A stretch of DNA of 64,000 nt from Gnetum montanum (lineage: Eukaryota > Streptophyta > Gnetopsida > Gnetales > Gnetaceae): the NCBI GenBank assembly GCA_015680685.1, contig MNCI01020136.1, forward strand, positions 146,391 to 210,390, read 5' to 3'. Positions 46,370 through 57,409 of the stretch are shown piece by piece; within the stretch, counting starts at the first letter, position 1; every line of letters begins with the position of its first letter. The translations under genes were made by a program, and so were the position numbers. Under the pieces are notes generated by a model that did not search any database, was not told the origin of the DNA, and was given only the letters and a program-made list of their open reading frames with translations.

Positions 46370-47470
46370 GTATACTTGATGTTGAACATCTACGAATCCT
46401 CCAATATGCTTATGAGGTACTTATAGGGGCCATTACATAGAGAGGAGAACTACCATAAAAATCCTAATGGTAGGATATTAATAGCCAATAATCTTTAGGG
46501 ATGCTCATTAGTTCTTCCATTTATGCAAACATTGTCAATGAGATTGAGGGATAACTATATAGATGGAAGGGCCCCAATAGTAGATCTAATCATTGGAGCC
46601 TTCTGATCTTTAGGTCATTAACTTCATGGGATCCATCAATCCCATGTCCAATGGAAATACATACATCATTGTAGCAGTTGACTAATATACAAAATGGGTT
46701 GAAGCTACCATCATCACCTACTATTCATCATCTATGGTACCAAAATTTGTACAATAATGTGGCAAAAAGGTTTGGTGTGCCAAGAGCACTTATTTCCAAC
46801 AACGAAACTCATTTCACAAGTGCTACCTCTTACAAATTAATGCAATGCTTACTGGTAGATCATAAATTAACTCCATATCACCCCTAAGCTAATTGTCATG
46901 CCAAAGTTACCAATAGGGAAATAACCAAAATACTAACTTGCATAGTTAGTAAATATAGAAAATATTGAAGCACAAAACTCAATGATGCTCTATGAACCTA
47001 TCGATCCACTTGGAAACATCCTATTGACTATTCCGCTTATGAGTTATTCTACAGGAAATTACCAACTCTCCTAATTTAAATAGAGCTCCATACACTTTCA
47101 ATGGCTTTTGAAATTGACCTTAATTTAAGTCTATCACAAAAAAAAACATTTAATGACATTAAATGTATTTGATGAAAACTGACAAGTATACTTATCCATG
47201 AAGGAGGTGCATAAGGTACATGCTAAATAATGTCATGACTCACACATAGGAAAAGTTAAATTCCAACTAGAAGATAAGGTTCTTTACTAGAATCTCATGT
47301 ACATACCACAATGCACAAAATTTTAGATGCTATGGGTAGGACCTTATATTATTCATGTAACTTTTCCTTCTAGGGTCATGACAATTTACCACCCTTCTAG
47401 CCTAGACAAATGATTGCTAGTCAACATTCAACAAGTAAAACCTTTTGTAGAGCCAAGGATAAGTAGTAAC
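46370..47470 (+). pseudogene. Integrase and C-terminal pol of element III, decayed
   Basis: The zinc region near 46390-46550 is badly broken. The core shows TNIQNGLKLPSSPTIHH, NNVAKRFGVPRALISNNETH (second Asp now Asn), FTSATSYKLMQCL and HKLTPYHP, then HAKVTNREITKIL (Glu now Lys) and LNDAL.TYRSTWKHPIDYS. The C-terminal part includes YRKLPTLLI and VKPFVEPR near 47440. The core's open piece is 46678-46887. Confidence 0.87.
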
Positions 47471-48980
47471 ATGAACATCTCAACTAATGGATAAGCACAT
47501 TCTATCTTTTGGATATTCTCCTTCTAACTTAGTTGTGGGGAAGATGGCCACCCATGTTAATATTTTGTGTAGGCTACCTAGTTTTTCAACTTTTTTTTAC
47601 CATTCTTTATACATTTTCAATTTTCTTGAATATTTTATAACTTATTTTATATATTTTACCTTATTTATATTCTCGTATGTATTGTTTTCTTATTTGTTTA
47701 TTCATTAGGAATCTTGAGTTTTTGCCACAATTGCTACTACTGGAAGTTCATTTAATAATGTATTTAATGCTTGGATTAATTATTCAATGACTAGATTTCA
47801 TCTTGTGGTTATGTCCTTGATTAATGAAGCATTAATTTTTTGATGATATTAGGTAATGAGTCCATGTCATTAACACATTCCACTTAACTCTATGAGGTTC
47901 TTCATCTTGGAAGCATGAGGTCCTTCCATAATTACAACTTTGAAAGAATCAATTATCTTTGTACTTAACAAACTTGAAATTGACCAACTGGGATGAACAA
48001 GGTATGGCTTCAAGAGGATTTTTTACTTTCTGTACCCAACTTCCTTCTTGAGTTTTATGTGTATTCTCATTGGTTTCTTACCATTCTTACTATCAACCAT
48101 AACAAGAAACATGTCTTTGCATGGTGTGGTTCCCATGAAAACAAAAAAAAAACATAACATGAGAATTCAAAGCATACCCTTAGACATAATAATAGGCTAC
48201 AAGCACTAGTTATGGGATTTAAAAGACACGTTATCTATGTCTAAAGGTACCCCTCCAACTAAGGTCATTCTTATCTTCCTACTTCTCTTTTCTTCTCAAC
48301 TTGGAGTGGTGGTTGTTCTTTGGGGGTGGCCATGAACTCTTGTTAGTTGAACAATAGGACCATGGTAATTTAAAGTCACTGAATGTGAATGGACTTGGTT
48401 CCAACTGAGGATGGAACATGATAAGATCATATTAACCATGAATTTCACAAGGACTTTATGTTACTTGAATGTGAGACTCCTTTTTCAAAATCTCTCTCCC
48501 ATTACTCTACTCTCATCATTGACCACCTCACTTCCTCCTATAATAATCAATTAATGTGTTTATTTTGGTATGTCATAATCCTTCAATGATTTCTCACAAG
48601 GATTTGACTTTTTAACTTCCTACAATCATTATTCATCATTGGTTCCTACGAACTCCTTGGTATGAGGGTATGTAAGGATACTAATGGCATGAGCTTACTT
48701 TGGGGAGGATCCACTTGCATACCCCTTGATCCTTATTCAAGTTAAAATTTCTATTCCTTAGTTATTTTTTGCAATCGATCCCATCATTTCACCTTTAAAC
48801 ATCCAATTTTACCTCATTTTGGCATCCACATTTTATCCAATCCAATTCATTCTCCATTTCTAATTAATTTAATACCCAATTCCACATTATGCCATCCTTC
48901 TATTCTTTTCTAACTTCCTTTAGGCTCTTTTTTTTGTCCTTAAACTCTTCCAGAACTCTTATTTCTCTACTATGGAAAAT
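47471..48980 (+). other. Post-pol spacer of element III
   Basis: It aligns with 36191-37724 of element IV: a T-rich tract at 47590-47700, CAAAGCATACCCTTAGACA near 48168, and GGGGAGGATCCACTTGCATA near 48705. No conserved protein. Confidence 0.7.
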
Positions 48981-49070
48981 TTGCTCAAATAGCTACATCA
49001 AGCATCCCCATTAATGCAGCCCTAAGCATCAATGCATCCCCATCGATGTAGTGGAAAAATACTATAAATA
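48981..49070 (+). promoter_or_regulatory. Putative internal promoter of ORF3 (element III)
   Basis: Motifs CCCCATTAATGCAGCCC and CCCCATCGATGTAGTGG precede ACTATAAATAAAC (TATA box 49063-49070). The same GTAGCCCCATCGATGTA text lies in this element's 3' LTR (about 52629-52645). Promoter function is inferred. Confidence 0.6.
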
Positions 49071-49218
49071 AACATGACACTTAGTCACTTTCCCACAATT
49101 TACCTTCAAAAAAGATAGAAGCTTTTGCTTTTCTCAAAGGTTAAAAATCTTCCAAGCACTCTAACTTTCAAATTGCTCACTTGATTCACCTTATTCTTCA
49201 ATCTCCTAGCTACCAGAC

Positions 49219-49496
49219 ATAAGCTTTACATCATGGAGGCCACAAATATTTAGTTTCTAATAGAAATTTTTTTGAAATTTTTCTAACTCCCCAAGGATTA
49301 CCCTTAAAAATAATATTAAAATACTCATCCTAAAAAGAGTTAAACCTCATAAACAAACACTGATAGTAGATTATTAAAATAATAATAAAATAATGAACCT
49401 ACCAAGATCACAAACAAACCTAAGTATAACTTGAGGTTATAAACTAGGGGTTATAAACTAAAAACACTAATTTGGGGTTACGTTTTTGATTGTAGA
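49219..49496 (+). other. Putative leader intron before ORF3 (element III)
   Basis: The donor context CTACCAGA..TAAGCTT is conserved with element IV, but the GT itself reads AT (49219-49220). The acceptor TTTTTGATTGTAG|ATG is intact. 278 bp, AT-rich. Confidence 0.6.
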
Positions 49497-52347
49497 TGGT
49501 GCCAAAGAGGGGAGCAATAGCAGGAGGACCTTTCTAGCCTAGGAAGAAGCAATCACAAAGAGGAAGGAACTAGCAACAATAACCATAACAACCTCAAGAA
49601 CAAGTAGTCAAAGAAACACATGCAACAGAATCTCTTAGGGAGGAGCCTAAGGTTGAATCTATTCAGCAGATTTCCACTACAAATACTAGACAATCTAGGC
49701 AAGATGAAGCTTCTAGGCTAAGGCCTAACCTTGAAGTCACACTAATAGAGGTCTACCTAGAAAAAATTAGAACCAAAAAGGTTTAAGGTTAAATTCTCCA
49801 AGATGTAAACATTGGACCCTTCTTGGAATTGGCACTAGAGGAAGTCCACACACAATTATAGGGGTCTCTAATGTGGTCCATTCTCTCCTCTAGTAAAGAA
49901 TGGTACATGGAGGAGACGTACTTGTTTTAGAACAACTCACAAGGAGATGCATCCATTAAAATTAAAGATATCACAATCTTCTACTTGGTTGAGGCCATTG
50001 CGGAGGCCGTTGGTTTATCTAATACCAAGGCAACATTGGCAAAAATCTCGATCTAAGCATATCCAAAAGTTAAGAAAGAGTGGGTCTAGCATTGCTATGG
50101 AGTAGATTGTAAGGAGTATGGTGCACTCGTAAAGGTAGAGCATATTTATTTTAAAATTTTGGCCTATCACCTAAACCCCATAATGAGGTCAAGTAAGGTC
50201 ATAGCCTTTTCTACTTGTGCATGCACTGCTCTAAGTGGAAAGTTCCTCATCAACCTTCCACAGCTTATCTATTAAGAGATAAAGAAGCAATTCAAAGAAA
50301 AAAAAAAGGGAAGAAAGACACTTCCCTTCCCATGCTTAATCTAAAAACTTTGTAGAAGGGGAGGCATATCATGCTATGGTAAAGATATAGTTCACCATAC
50401 TCATACCACATCTTGATAAGAGATGATGAAGGACAAGGTAGTAGTGAAGCTGCAAAAGGAGATGCCACCACCATCACCACCTATAGAATAAATCATACTA
50501 GAGGCACTATTAGCTACAAAAAGGCTCTGTAAACTCCATGAGTAGCAACTACAATAGCAACAGGGCTCAACAAGTGTTGGGGAATCATAGGTCTACTATT
50601 TAGTCTTAAGCCATCTCAATGAGATCCAATGAGATCACAAGGATCATTAGTTGGCTAGAGATAACTATCTTGTTGTTCTTAGCAGAGAGGTATTAGGTGT
50701 CTATGAGAATAAACCCTAACATTCAAGAAGTTACCATGTCCATTATTGGATAGGTATTCCCTAAAAGTTTTGGAAATGTCATAACTTTCTTAGTATACTT
50801 GGAGGAAGGTGAGTTCATGACTATTCTGGTGATGCAATATCAAGGACAAGAAATAGTGGTGGATGTGATGGTCGATAGGGTAGTAAAGGTCCTAAATGCT
50901 CCTACAGCATCCATGCTAGACATTGTTGCAATGGTGGATATTCAAGCATCTATAGGAGCTGGAAGTAATTAGTTAAGCACAACCCAACACAAAGAAGTGC
51001 TAGAATGACTAGTGGGATCTCGACAACCACTTCTAGAGATCTTTGAACTCACAGATGAAATTATAGCAACCTAGTCAAAGCTGCTTAAGACAAAGGAAAA
51101 ACTCCCCATTGCCAATGACCAACCATAGGTAATCATCACCAAGAACCAATAGTTGGCTGCCAAGGTTGCAGAGTTGTAGGCTCCTCTCTCTGATCCCATC
51201 ATTCTCAAACTAGAATTCCTAAGGGATGAAGCTTTCCAATAGTTTCAACATAGACTAAGGGGAACTAAGATTGCAAAGGAGGTTTTGATCTTTAATGTAT
51301 CCTTATCAAAGGCCATGACATTTAACACCAACGAGGACTTGTCACAAGTCTGCAAAGAGAACTTGATCCTCAGCAAGGATCTTCACCACCTATGAAATGT
51401 TGAATAATAAAAGAACCAAATGGTTAAATTCATTCGACAATAGTAGAAGCAAGTAGCCAAGGTACATCTTGATCTGAGGAGGTTGACAAAAGAGAATAGT
51501 AATCTCTCAATGGAGTAAGTTTGACCACTTCATTAGAAAATGGCCATCGAGGTAATCGCTTGGAAGAATGAGGTCCTAAAATTTGAAAGAGTTAAAAATC
51601 ATTACAAGGTCCAGGTTGGGCTCCTTAAGGAGAAAAATCAAAAAAGAGATACAATTGACCAAGATGAAGATGAACAAGGTGCTCCAGCAACTCTAGCAAA
51701 GAGATGACATGTGGCAATCAATCTTTGATATATTAAATGCCTACAACAAGGTAGAAATCTACCTAAAGGAGTTGCAAATTGAGGAGATGGTGGAGTACAT
51801 AGAGCTTGCCAATCTTCATTATGAAAACTTGGCTATGCTAACAATGAGGCCAAAAATCAAATTGAAAAAGCAAGTGGTCAATTCCTACCTCTTGTATGAG
51901 ATGAAATTCAAGCATCACAAAGATATCAAGCAACAGTTGGAGATAGCAAACATAGAGCTTCAATTTCTCATAAGCAAATTCACTAACCAACAATCTGTTG
52001 TTGAAAACCTAGCTAAGAGAATGAATGACTACCATGAATTGTAAAACCTTGTAAAGATGTTCAACATTAAATGTAAACCAACATGATTTTTCAATGTTAA
52101 GGATTTTTTCCCACAATGCCATGCCTATGGGATATACCTACACTAGCCCACATGAGTGAAGCTGCGTGAACTACTTACAACCCACGTGGTAAAGAGGTGT
52201 AATTGAAAGAACTACTCGATGCTTTTAGACTTTCTCTAGTAGTAGCAATGTTAGCAAGTCTACCTTAGCCACCTCCATTACCATAAGCATCAAAACCTGG
52301 CAAAGGACCTTCAGCACCATAGGATCCTCCATCTCTAGGTATTATTT
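49497..52347 (+). pseudogene. ORF3 of element III (post-pol ORF), decayed
   Basis: The ATG at 49497 (MVPKRGA) follows the acceptor. The central block (about 49930-50500) reads ASIKIKDITIFYLVEAIAEA, VGLSNTKATLAKIS, AYPKVKKEWV, KVEHIYFKILAYHLNPIMRS, SKVIAFSTCACTALSGKFL, INLPQLIY and KKQFKEKK. It is better kept here than in elements I or IV. The coiled-coil is clear in the open frame 51709-52044 (EIYLKELQIEEMVEYIELAN, DIKQQLEIANIELQFLISK, NLAKRMNDYHEL). A Pro/His-rich tail ends near 52347. No family I can name; a structural or nucleic-acid-associated role is a guess from the coiled-coil only. Stops are present. Confidence 0.75.
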
Positions 52348-52570
52348 AAGAATTTTCCTTGTCTAAAGTAATTCAATGGTACTTGTTGGAATTTTGTAAA
52401 TGTATCTAATTTTTTTGTCATGGATACCAATTTTGTGACTCCATACAATCTGACACTTAAAATCGATCAGTTAATCAATCTATTTTCTTTTAAATTAATA
52501 AATTCCATACTTCTCCAAATTTTGTAAAATGCTCAATCTTACTTTTGTTCACTCGAGGATGAGTTTTTAG

Positions 52571-52584
52571 TTGTCATGGAGGTA
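52571..52584 (+). promoter_or_regulatory. Polypurine tract of element III
   Basis: TTGTCATGGAGGTA directly precedes the LTR. Confidence 0.7.
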
Positions 52585-53466
52585 TGATAAACCAACATTA
52601 AGTAGGCTATGTCGATGCATGCTCATCGATGTAGCCCCATCGATGTATCTCCATCAACACATGGTGACATGTATCAATGCTAATGTAGACAAAGCCTATA
52701 TAATGCGAGCACCAACCGTATTTATGCCACCTTAGATCCATAGCATAGTGAAGCTCTTGTAGTTTGATTTCTCTAGAGTTGGAATATTTTCCTCTAAGTG
52801 CCCACAATATGAGTTCAAGAGATTATTTGGATCTTTATTTGAGCATTATATACCTGAATGCATTAGCATAAACAAAAATAAAGATGAGATTTTTGACATT
52901 CATTACAACACTTAGAATAGTTTAATTTTTCTTATTTGCACTTTACTTTTAATGCACTTTACATTCCTAGCCTTAATTAATTAATGCATTTAATCATGAA
53001 TACATATAGATGACCACTTTTAGCATGACATGTTACACTTGGTAATCTTAGTAGCGACCATTTGGTAATTCCCAGTAATAGTCGTTTGGTAACCCATTAG
53101 CGGAATATGCATTTGGAATGTGTATAGTAACTGGAAACGACTACTTATGTTAGGGTAGTTAGTCATTAGAATAGCTAAGCAATTAAAAAGTTAAATATTA
53201 AATATTCATTTATGCACCTAGCCCTTGGGATAAGAATATATATATATAACACTTACAAAAATAGACATCATAAGCCTTAAATCATATTTAACTATACATA
53301 TTGGAAACACAAGTGTGAGTTAAGAAGACAACAATTACACACACTCTTGATTCACAATCTAGGACTATTGGGTAACTCAGGAACCAAGTCTATGGAATTC
53401 GACTAGATTGCTAGTGCATGTTTGTAATTCATATGGTTGGGTGTAGGGTATATTTGCTGCTTATCG
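52585..53466 (+). repeat. 3' LTR of element III
   Basis: It begins TGATAAACCAACATTAAG and ends GCTTATCG (family end TCATCA, mutated), 882 bp, with a TATA box TATATAAT at 52697-52704. The target duplication TAGGT follows at 53467-53471. Confidence 0.9.
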
Positions 53467-53471
53467 TAGGT
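53467..53471. repeat. Target-site duplication TAGGT, right
   Basis: Matches 27125-27129. Confidence 0.85.
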
Positions 53472-55954
53472 AAATGGCACAAAATTCCTAGCGAAGAAAA
53501 TATACATTGATTATGCAATAAAAATAGCATTGAAGATGAATAAGACACTTTCTGCATTGTAGATGAAATATTACAATTGTAAATTTGGTTTATTTGTTTC
53601 AAATGTTACCAAAGAATACTTACTAATTCTTTTATTGATGTTTTCAAAAATTCATAGCATTGTTAAATACATCTAAAGTGTCTACGAACTTAGCAAAATT
53701 TTAGTTTCAATTTCAATTACCAGGGGAAGTGAGTGCAAAAGCATAAAGGTTTTTGCATGTGTGATGATGCCTCCACAATAGAGAAGATTTCTGCCTACTT
53801 TGCATATGAAGTTACTCTTACTATTTACCAAATGTTCAAACATAAAGAACAGATTGATTAATGATAGCATTAGCCAAACCGTTTACAGTTCTTACAAAAC
53901 CAAATACAGCTTTAATCTGTACATTTTAAAATTAATATTTCAAGGTATAGTTACATTCTTGAGAGCTATCTGTATAAAAAGTTAATAACAAGTATGACAC
54001 TATTGTTGAAGTTAAAAAATATATGCATCTAAAACTATAATGGTAAACGGAAATCACTTGTACTGTGCTGTCAGGCAACAATGCAACTAACCCAATTGTT
54101 GGCGTTCACGGTTCAGCGCAGAACGATAATTAATTCACCCGATGGGGTGGGGACTATTTAAGAAACTTTTCATATCATACATATGGAAACATCATGCAAG
54201 CGGAGATGCTTATTGATGTAAGTGTGCTCTCTCCATCGGTGCTATGCTAGCAGGCTAACATTTCTTTATGAAAGAGGTGGTGAAATATACCCACCTCCAA
54301 TTATAAATGTTGGCACTTGTTGAGTACCCTTAAATACCACTTTTATATTACATTTCACGTACCACGCTCAAAACAAAGGTTATACTCCCAGGTATACTTT
54401 TTTACAAAATTTTTTTAAAAAAGTTGCACGTATTAGTATAATTATTGTTTATCAGTTTTAAGTTTCACGGTGTGTTTGATTTCCTTTGTTGGTTGCAGTG
54501 TTTTGCTTTCCTATGCTAACCTGGGTTGCCAAGGCAAGTCTCCAATGTACATAACATTATTACACCAACAACTTTAAGACACGCACTACCAGAGACCACT
54601 TTAAACATGATGGTAACCCTTCTACACACAATGACATCGTCTCTTAATCGATTTATAAGCACAGCCTCGTAAGTTCTCGCCCTGGGAGACTTAGAGATAG
54701 TCCAATAAACGAGCGCAATTTGATTATAATTTACCTTGATTTAGATTAAAAAAACATGTATAAGGGGGCTTAAAAACATGTGTATAGAGGAAAACATTTA
54801 TTAAATTGGGGAGAAGGATTAGATATATTAGTTTTAAATTGCATCAATAAATATCCAAAATCGAGTGCCTTGACTTTTGTAGGACCACAAAGCAACTCTA
54901 ATCCTAATTTAGCAACATCAAATGTTTTGAAGTAGGTGAAAAAAAATTGAATATTGGTTTTGAGGTCATTGCCCTTTATACTTCATGTTATTAATAGATA
55001 TAAAACATAATAGATATGTTAGGAGGTAAAAATACTTCAAAATAATGACAAAAATGGAGGAGGATTTTCAAAATGAAACTCAAAAGATTTGGAATCCAAC
55101 TGTGAGTCTTACAAAAACTCTAATTACAACTACCCAAAATATCTTCAAAAATCAAATATACAAACATTCAACAATGCTTTGATGAAGAATGTAAGACAAC
55201 TAGAATTTTATTGAAGACTTAGAAGTCACCAAAAATTTGGTTGCGGGAATGTTCAGAAATGTAGATGGTAGAGGAAGCAAATGCATGTTGAAGTTACTTT
55301 GAAAATAAAATTCACTTGTTTCTTATCTATAGGTTCAGTACCATTCAAACATTAGCCTTGTTCCTTACCCAGTGGTTGCATTTCAATGTAGTAGTAGTCT
55401 TGTTCCTTGCCCAACAATCATGTTTGAATTTAGATCCTCTCAACCAAACAATAAAATATATATATAATCTATATCTAGGCTACTTGTAAATAGGATTAAT
55501 AAAATACTATTTATTGTTGTTCAACTTACATAGCAATATGAACATGAAATTTTTTTATTTTTATTTTTTATTTTTTATTTTTTATTTTTATTTTTTTACC
55601 AAAGGATAGAAACTTTTTCCCTTTTAAGAAGGTACCCAAGATGTCATTTCATTTAATTTTATGTTCTAATGTATTACAATTAGACATAATGAACACAATA
55701 CATTCAACAAGAAAAGGCAGCTATCATAGAAGTTGGATGATAAACAAATTTGCAAATAACATCAAAGGCTTCATTGAAATAAAATACAAAGAAAGTAATG
55801 GTTTCATTGTTTACTCTTTAAGGTGAATAAGTAAATAAATGAAAATGAAAATGCTTAATTACATTCTTGTGATAGGTCAAAAAAAATTTTATTATAAGAA
55901 TTTGATATGGTCATGATGGGTCTTGAACACCTCATCAAGAAAATGACCCAAAAT
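53472..55954. other. AT-rich DNA without recognised genes
   Basis: Short open frames (for example 53682-53870 minus, 55641-55826 plus) show no family. A stretch near 54060-54700 is less AT-rich and has no coding evidence. An A/T simple repeat is listed separately. Confidence 0.55.
55549..55597 (+). repeat. Low-complexity (TTTTTTA)n tract
   Basis: About seven near-identical T-run plus A units in 49 bases. Confidence 0.85.
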
Positions 55955-56218
55955 TTATATCTTTAGCTCAAACAAATATGACAAAGTTGTTGCTTGAATA
56001 CTATATTTAAGTCTAAGGTCATTAAAGAAAGAATAATTAAGAAAGATATGTTCTCCATCTTCCACTATTGCATGCATACAATATTTGCAAATGTGTTGTT
56101 CTCTTTGAAGATTAATCCATTTTCTTGTTTCAATCAATAGATAGTGAGATCCCACATGAGTAAGTGTGATTGCCACCTTACTTTGTATCATTACAGAGGC
56201 AACAAAGGTTTTTACCAA
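55955..56218 (-). pseudogene. LINE-like reverse-transcriptase C-terminal fragment
   Basis: The minus-strand frame contains ITLTHVGSHYLLIETRKWIN, LQREQHICKYC, then VEDGEHIFLNYSFFNDLR. This resembles the C-terminal zinc-like motif of many non-LTR reverse transcriptases (SH.L.IETGRW..R...C..C...VEDE.H.L..C), with the last Cys replaced by Tyr. No RT core is visible. It is cut at 56219 by the LTR of element V, and the first codons of the open frame come from that LTR. Other sources of the motif are possible. Confidence 0.45.
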
Positions 56219-56251
56219 TGATGAACAATAAAAGTGCAAATTTTCCCAAGG

Positions 56252-56330
56252 CCTCACCAACTAAGCCCTATTAACTAAGCCTTGTCAACTAAGCCCCATT
56301 AACTAATCTTCATTGACTAAGCCTCTATAT
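56252..56330 (+). repeat. Short tandem motifs (AACTAAGCC) in U3
   Basis: Six imperfect copies of (C/T)(C/T)AACTAAGCC(C/T), spaced about 13-15 bases, sit just upstream of the TATA box. Confidence 0.8.
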
Positions 56331-56366
56331 CAATGCATCTATATTGATGCAGTCATAAAAAATAAT

Positions 56367-56373
56367 TATAAAT
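56367..56373 (+). promoter_or_regulatory. TATA box of the element V LTR
   Basis: AATTATAAATGCAAC, in the family's usual position. Confidence 0.65.
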
Positions 56374-56878
56374 GCAACTTGCCCCCCATGTTTTGATACC
56401 ATTTAGTCATTCTAGTAGCCACACTCTTGCAATTTGTTTTCACAAAAGTTAGAATTTTCTCTTTGAGTGCCCACAATGTGAATTGAATGAGTTGTACGAA
56501 GCTTTATTCAAGTACATGATGTACTTGGACATACTTGCATAGCAACAATAAAATCAAGCTTTGTTTTATCCATTATAACATTTAGATGAGCATTTTAATT
56601 TACTTAAACTATTCATTTACTTCCCATGAAAGTATTTAAATATTTTATTCCATGGCACTTAGTCAATTTACATTAGTGCAAATGATTTCAAGCATATTAC
56701 ATTAACATTGATAATCCTAGTAGTGAATCACTTGGTACACCAAGCAATGGAATATTTGACAACCTAGTAGCATTAGTACATGTTTAGGATATGTACTATA
56801 AATCGAGAATGGATACTCTATGCTTAGGCTAGTTAGGTTTATTTTTTATTCTTAGATTAAATGTATTAATATTTTAAT

Positions 56879-57075
56879 ATTTTAATAATAATAGGGATCA
56901 TCATTTGGAGTGATGGTAAGATGCTCATTTCTCAAGTTGAAGACTTGGGTTTGAGCCTTGGTAGATCCATTCAAAGAGGTTAAGCTTTCATTTATCCACC
57001 AACCCTCCTAGGACCCCACTTCGTGGGATGAGCATTGTGGCTCTAGGTAATGATCCTAGTATTTTAATAATAATA
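56879..57075 (+). mobile_element. tRNA-derived SINE-like insertion with 15-bp target duplication
   Basis: ATTTTAATAATAATA at 56879-56893 and again at 57061-57075 flank a 167-bp body (56894-57060). The body has TGATGGTAAGATGCTC (box A-like) and GGGTTTGAGCC (box B-like) about 35 bases apart, the layout of a tRNA-derived RNA polymerase III promoter. The 3' end lacks a poly-A tail. The flank is AT-rich, so the duplication is suggestive rather than conclusive. Confidence 0.6.
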
Positions 57076-57276
57076 AAATTATAATAATATGCCTTAGTCA
57101 TAGTTAACCATATAACTTTAGCCCATACAAGTATGATTAGGAAGACAATGATCAACATCTTAGTGCTTAGTTATCTTAGGCATCCAACTAGTCCCAAGTC
57201 CATAGAATTTAACCAGATCATGAGTAAATACTTGTGATTCATATAGTTGGGTGTAGGGTTACTCTACCAGTCATCA

Positions 57277-57294
57277 TTGATGTAATTACCAAAT
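57277..57294 (+). other. Decayed primer-binding site of element V
   Basis: TTGATGTAATTACCAAAT aligns with TTGGTGCCATTGCCAAG of element I, with several transitions. Confidence 0.6.
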
Positions 57295-57409
57295 ATGGTG
57301 CTAGTGATCTAGATTATTTATATTATACATTATCATTATAAAAATATTAATAATTTGTATTTTTTAAAAAATAATATTTTTAGTCACACATACATTATTA
57401 ACTAAAAAT

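Larger units (their letters stand above)
27130..53466 (+). mobile_element. Element III: full-length Ty3/gypsy (Athila/Tat-like), plus strand
   Basis: LTRs at 27130-28002 and 52585-53466 and a perfect TAGGT target duplication define it. Minus the nested element IV (29099-42144) it is about 13.3 kb. Order: primer site, gag (split), protease, RT-RNase H, integrase, spacer, internal promoter and intron, ORF3, purine tract. LTR identity looks like roughly 85% by eye over about 180 bases. All ORFs have stops. Confidence 0.92.
56219..57276 (+). repeat. 5' LTR of element V, carrying an insertion
   Basis: It begins TGATGAACAATAAAAG and ends CCAGTCATCA. It contains a distinctive tandem motif cluster (56252-56330), a TATA box (TATAAAT, 56367-56373) and a SINE-like insertion at 56894-57060. 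Confidence 0.82.

Noticed and set aside
55549-55597. T-rich tract considered as a LINE or SINE tail
   Set aside because: It is a simple TTTTTTA repeat on the plus strand with no target duplication; the LINE-like fragment lies about 350 bases away and no continuous element links them.
57277-57300. LTR end of element V considered as a gene promoter region
   Set aside because: Position and spacing match the LTR end and primer site of the other family members.
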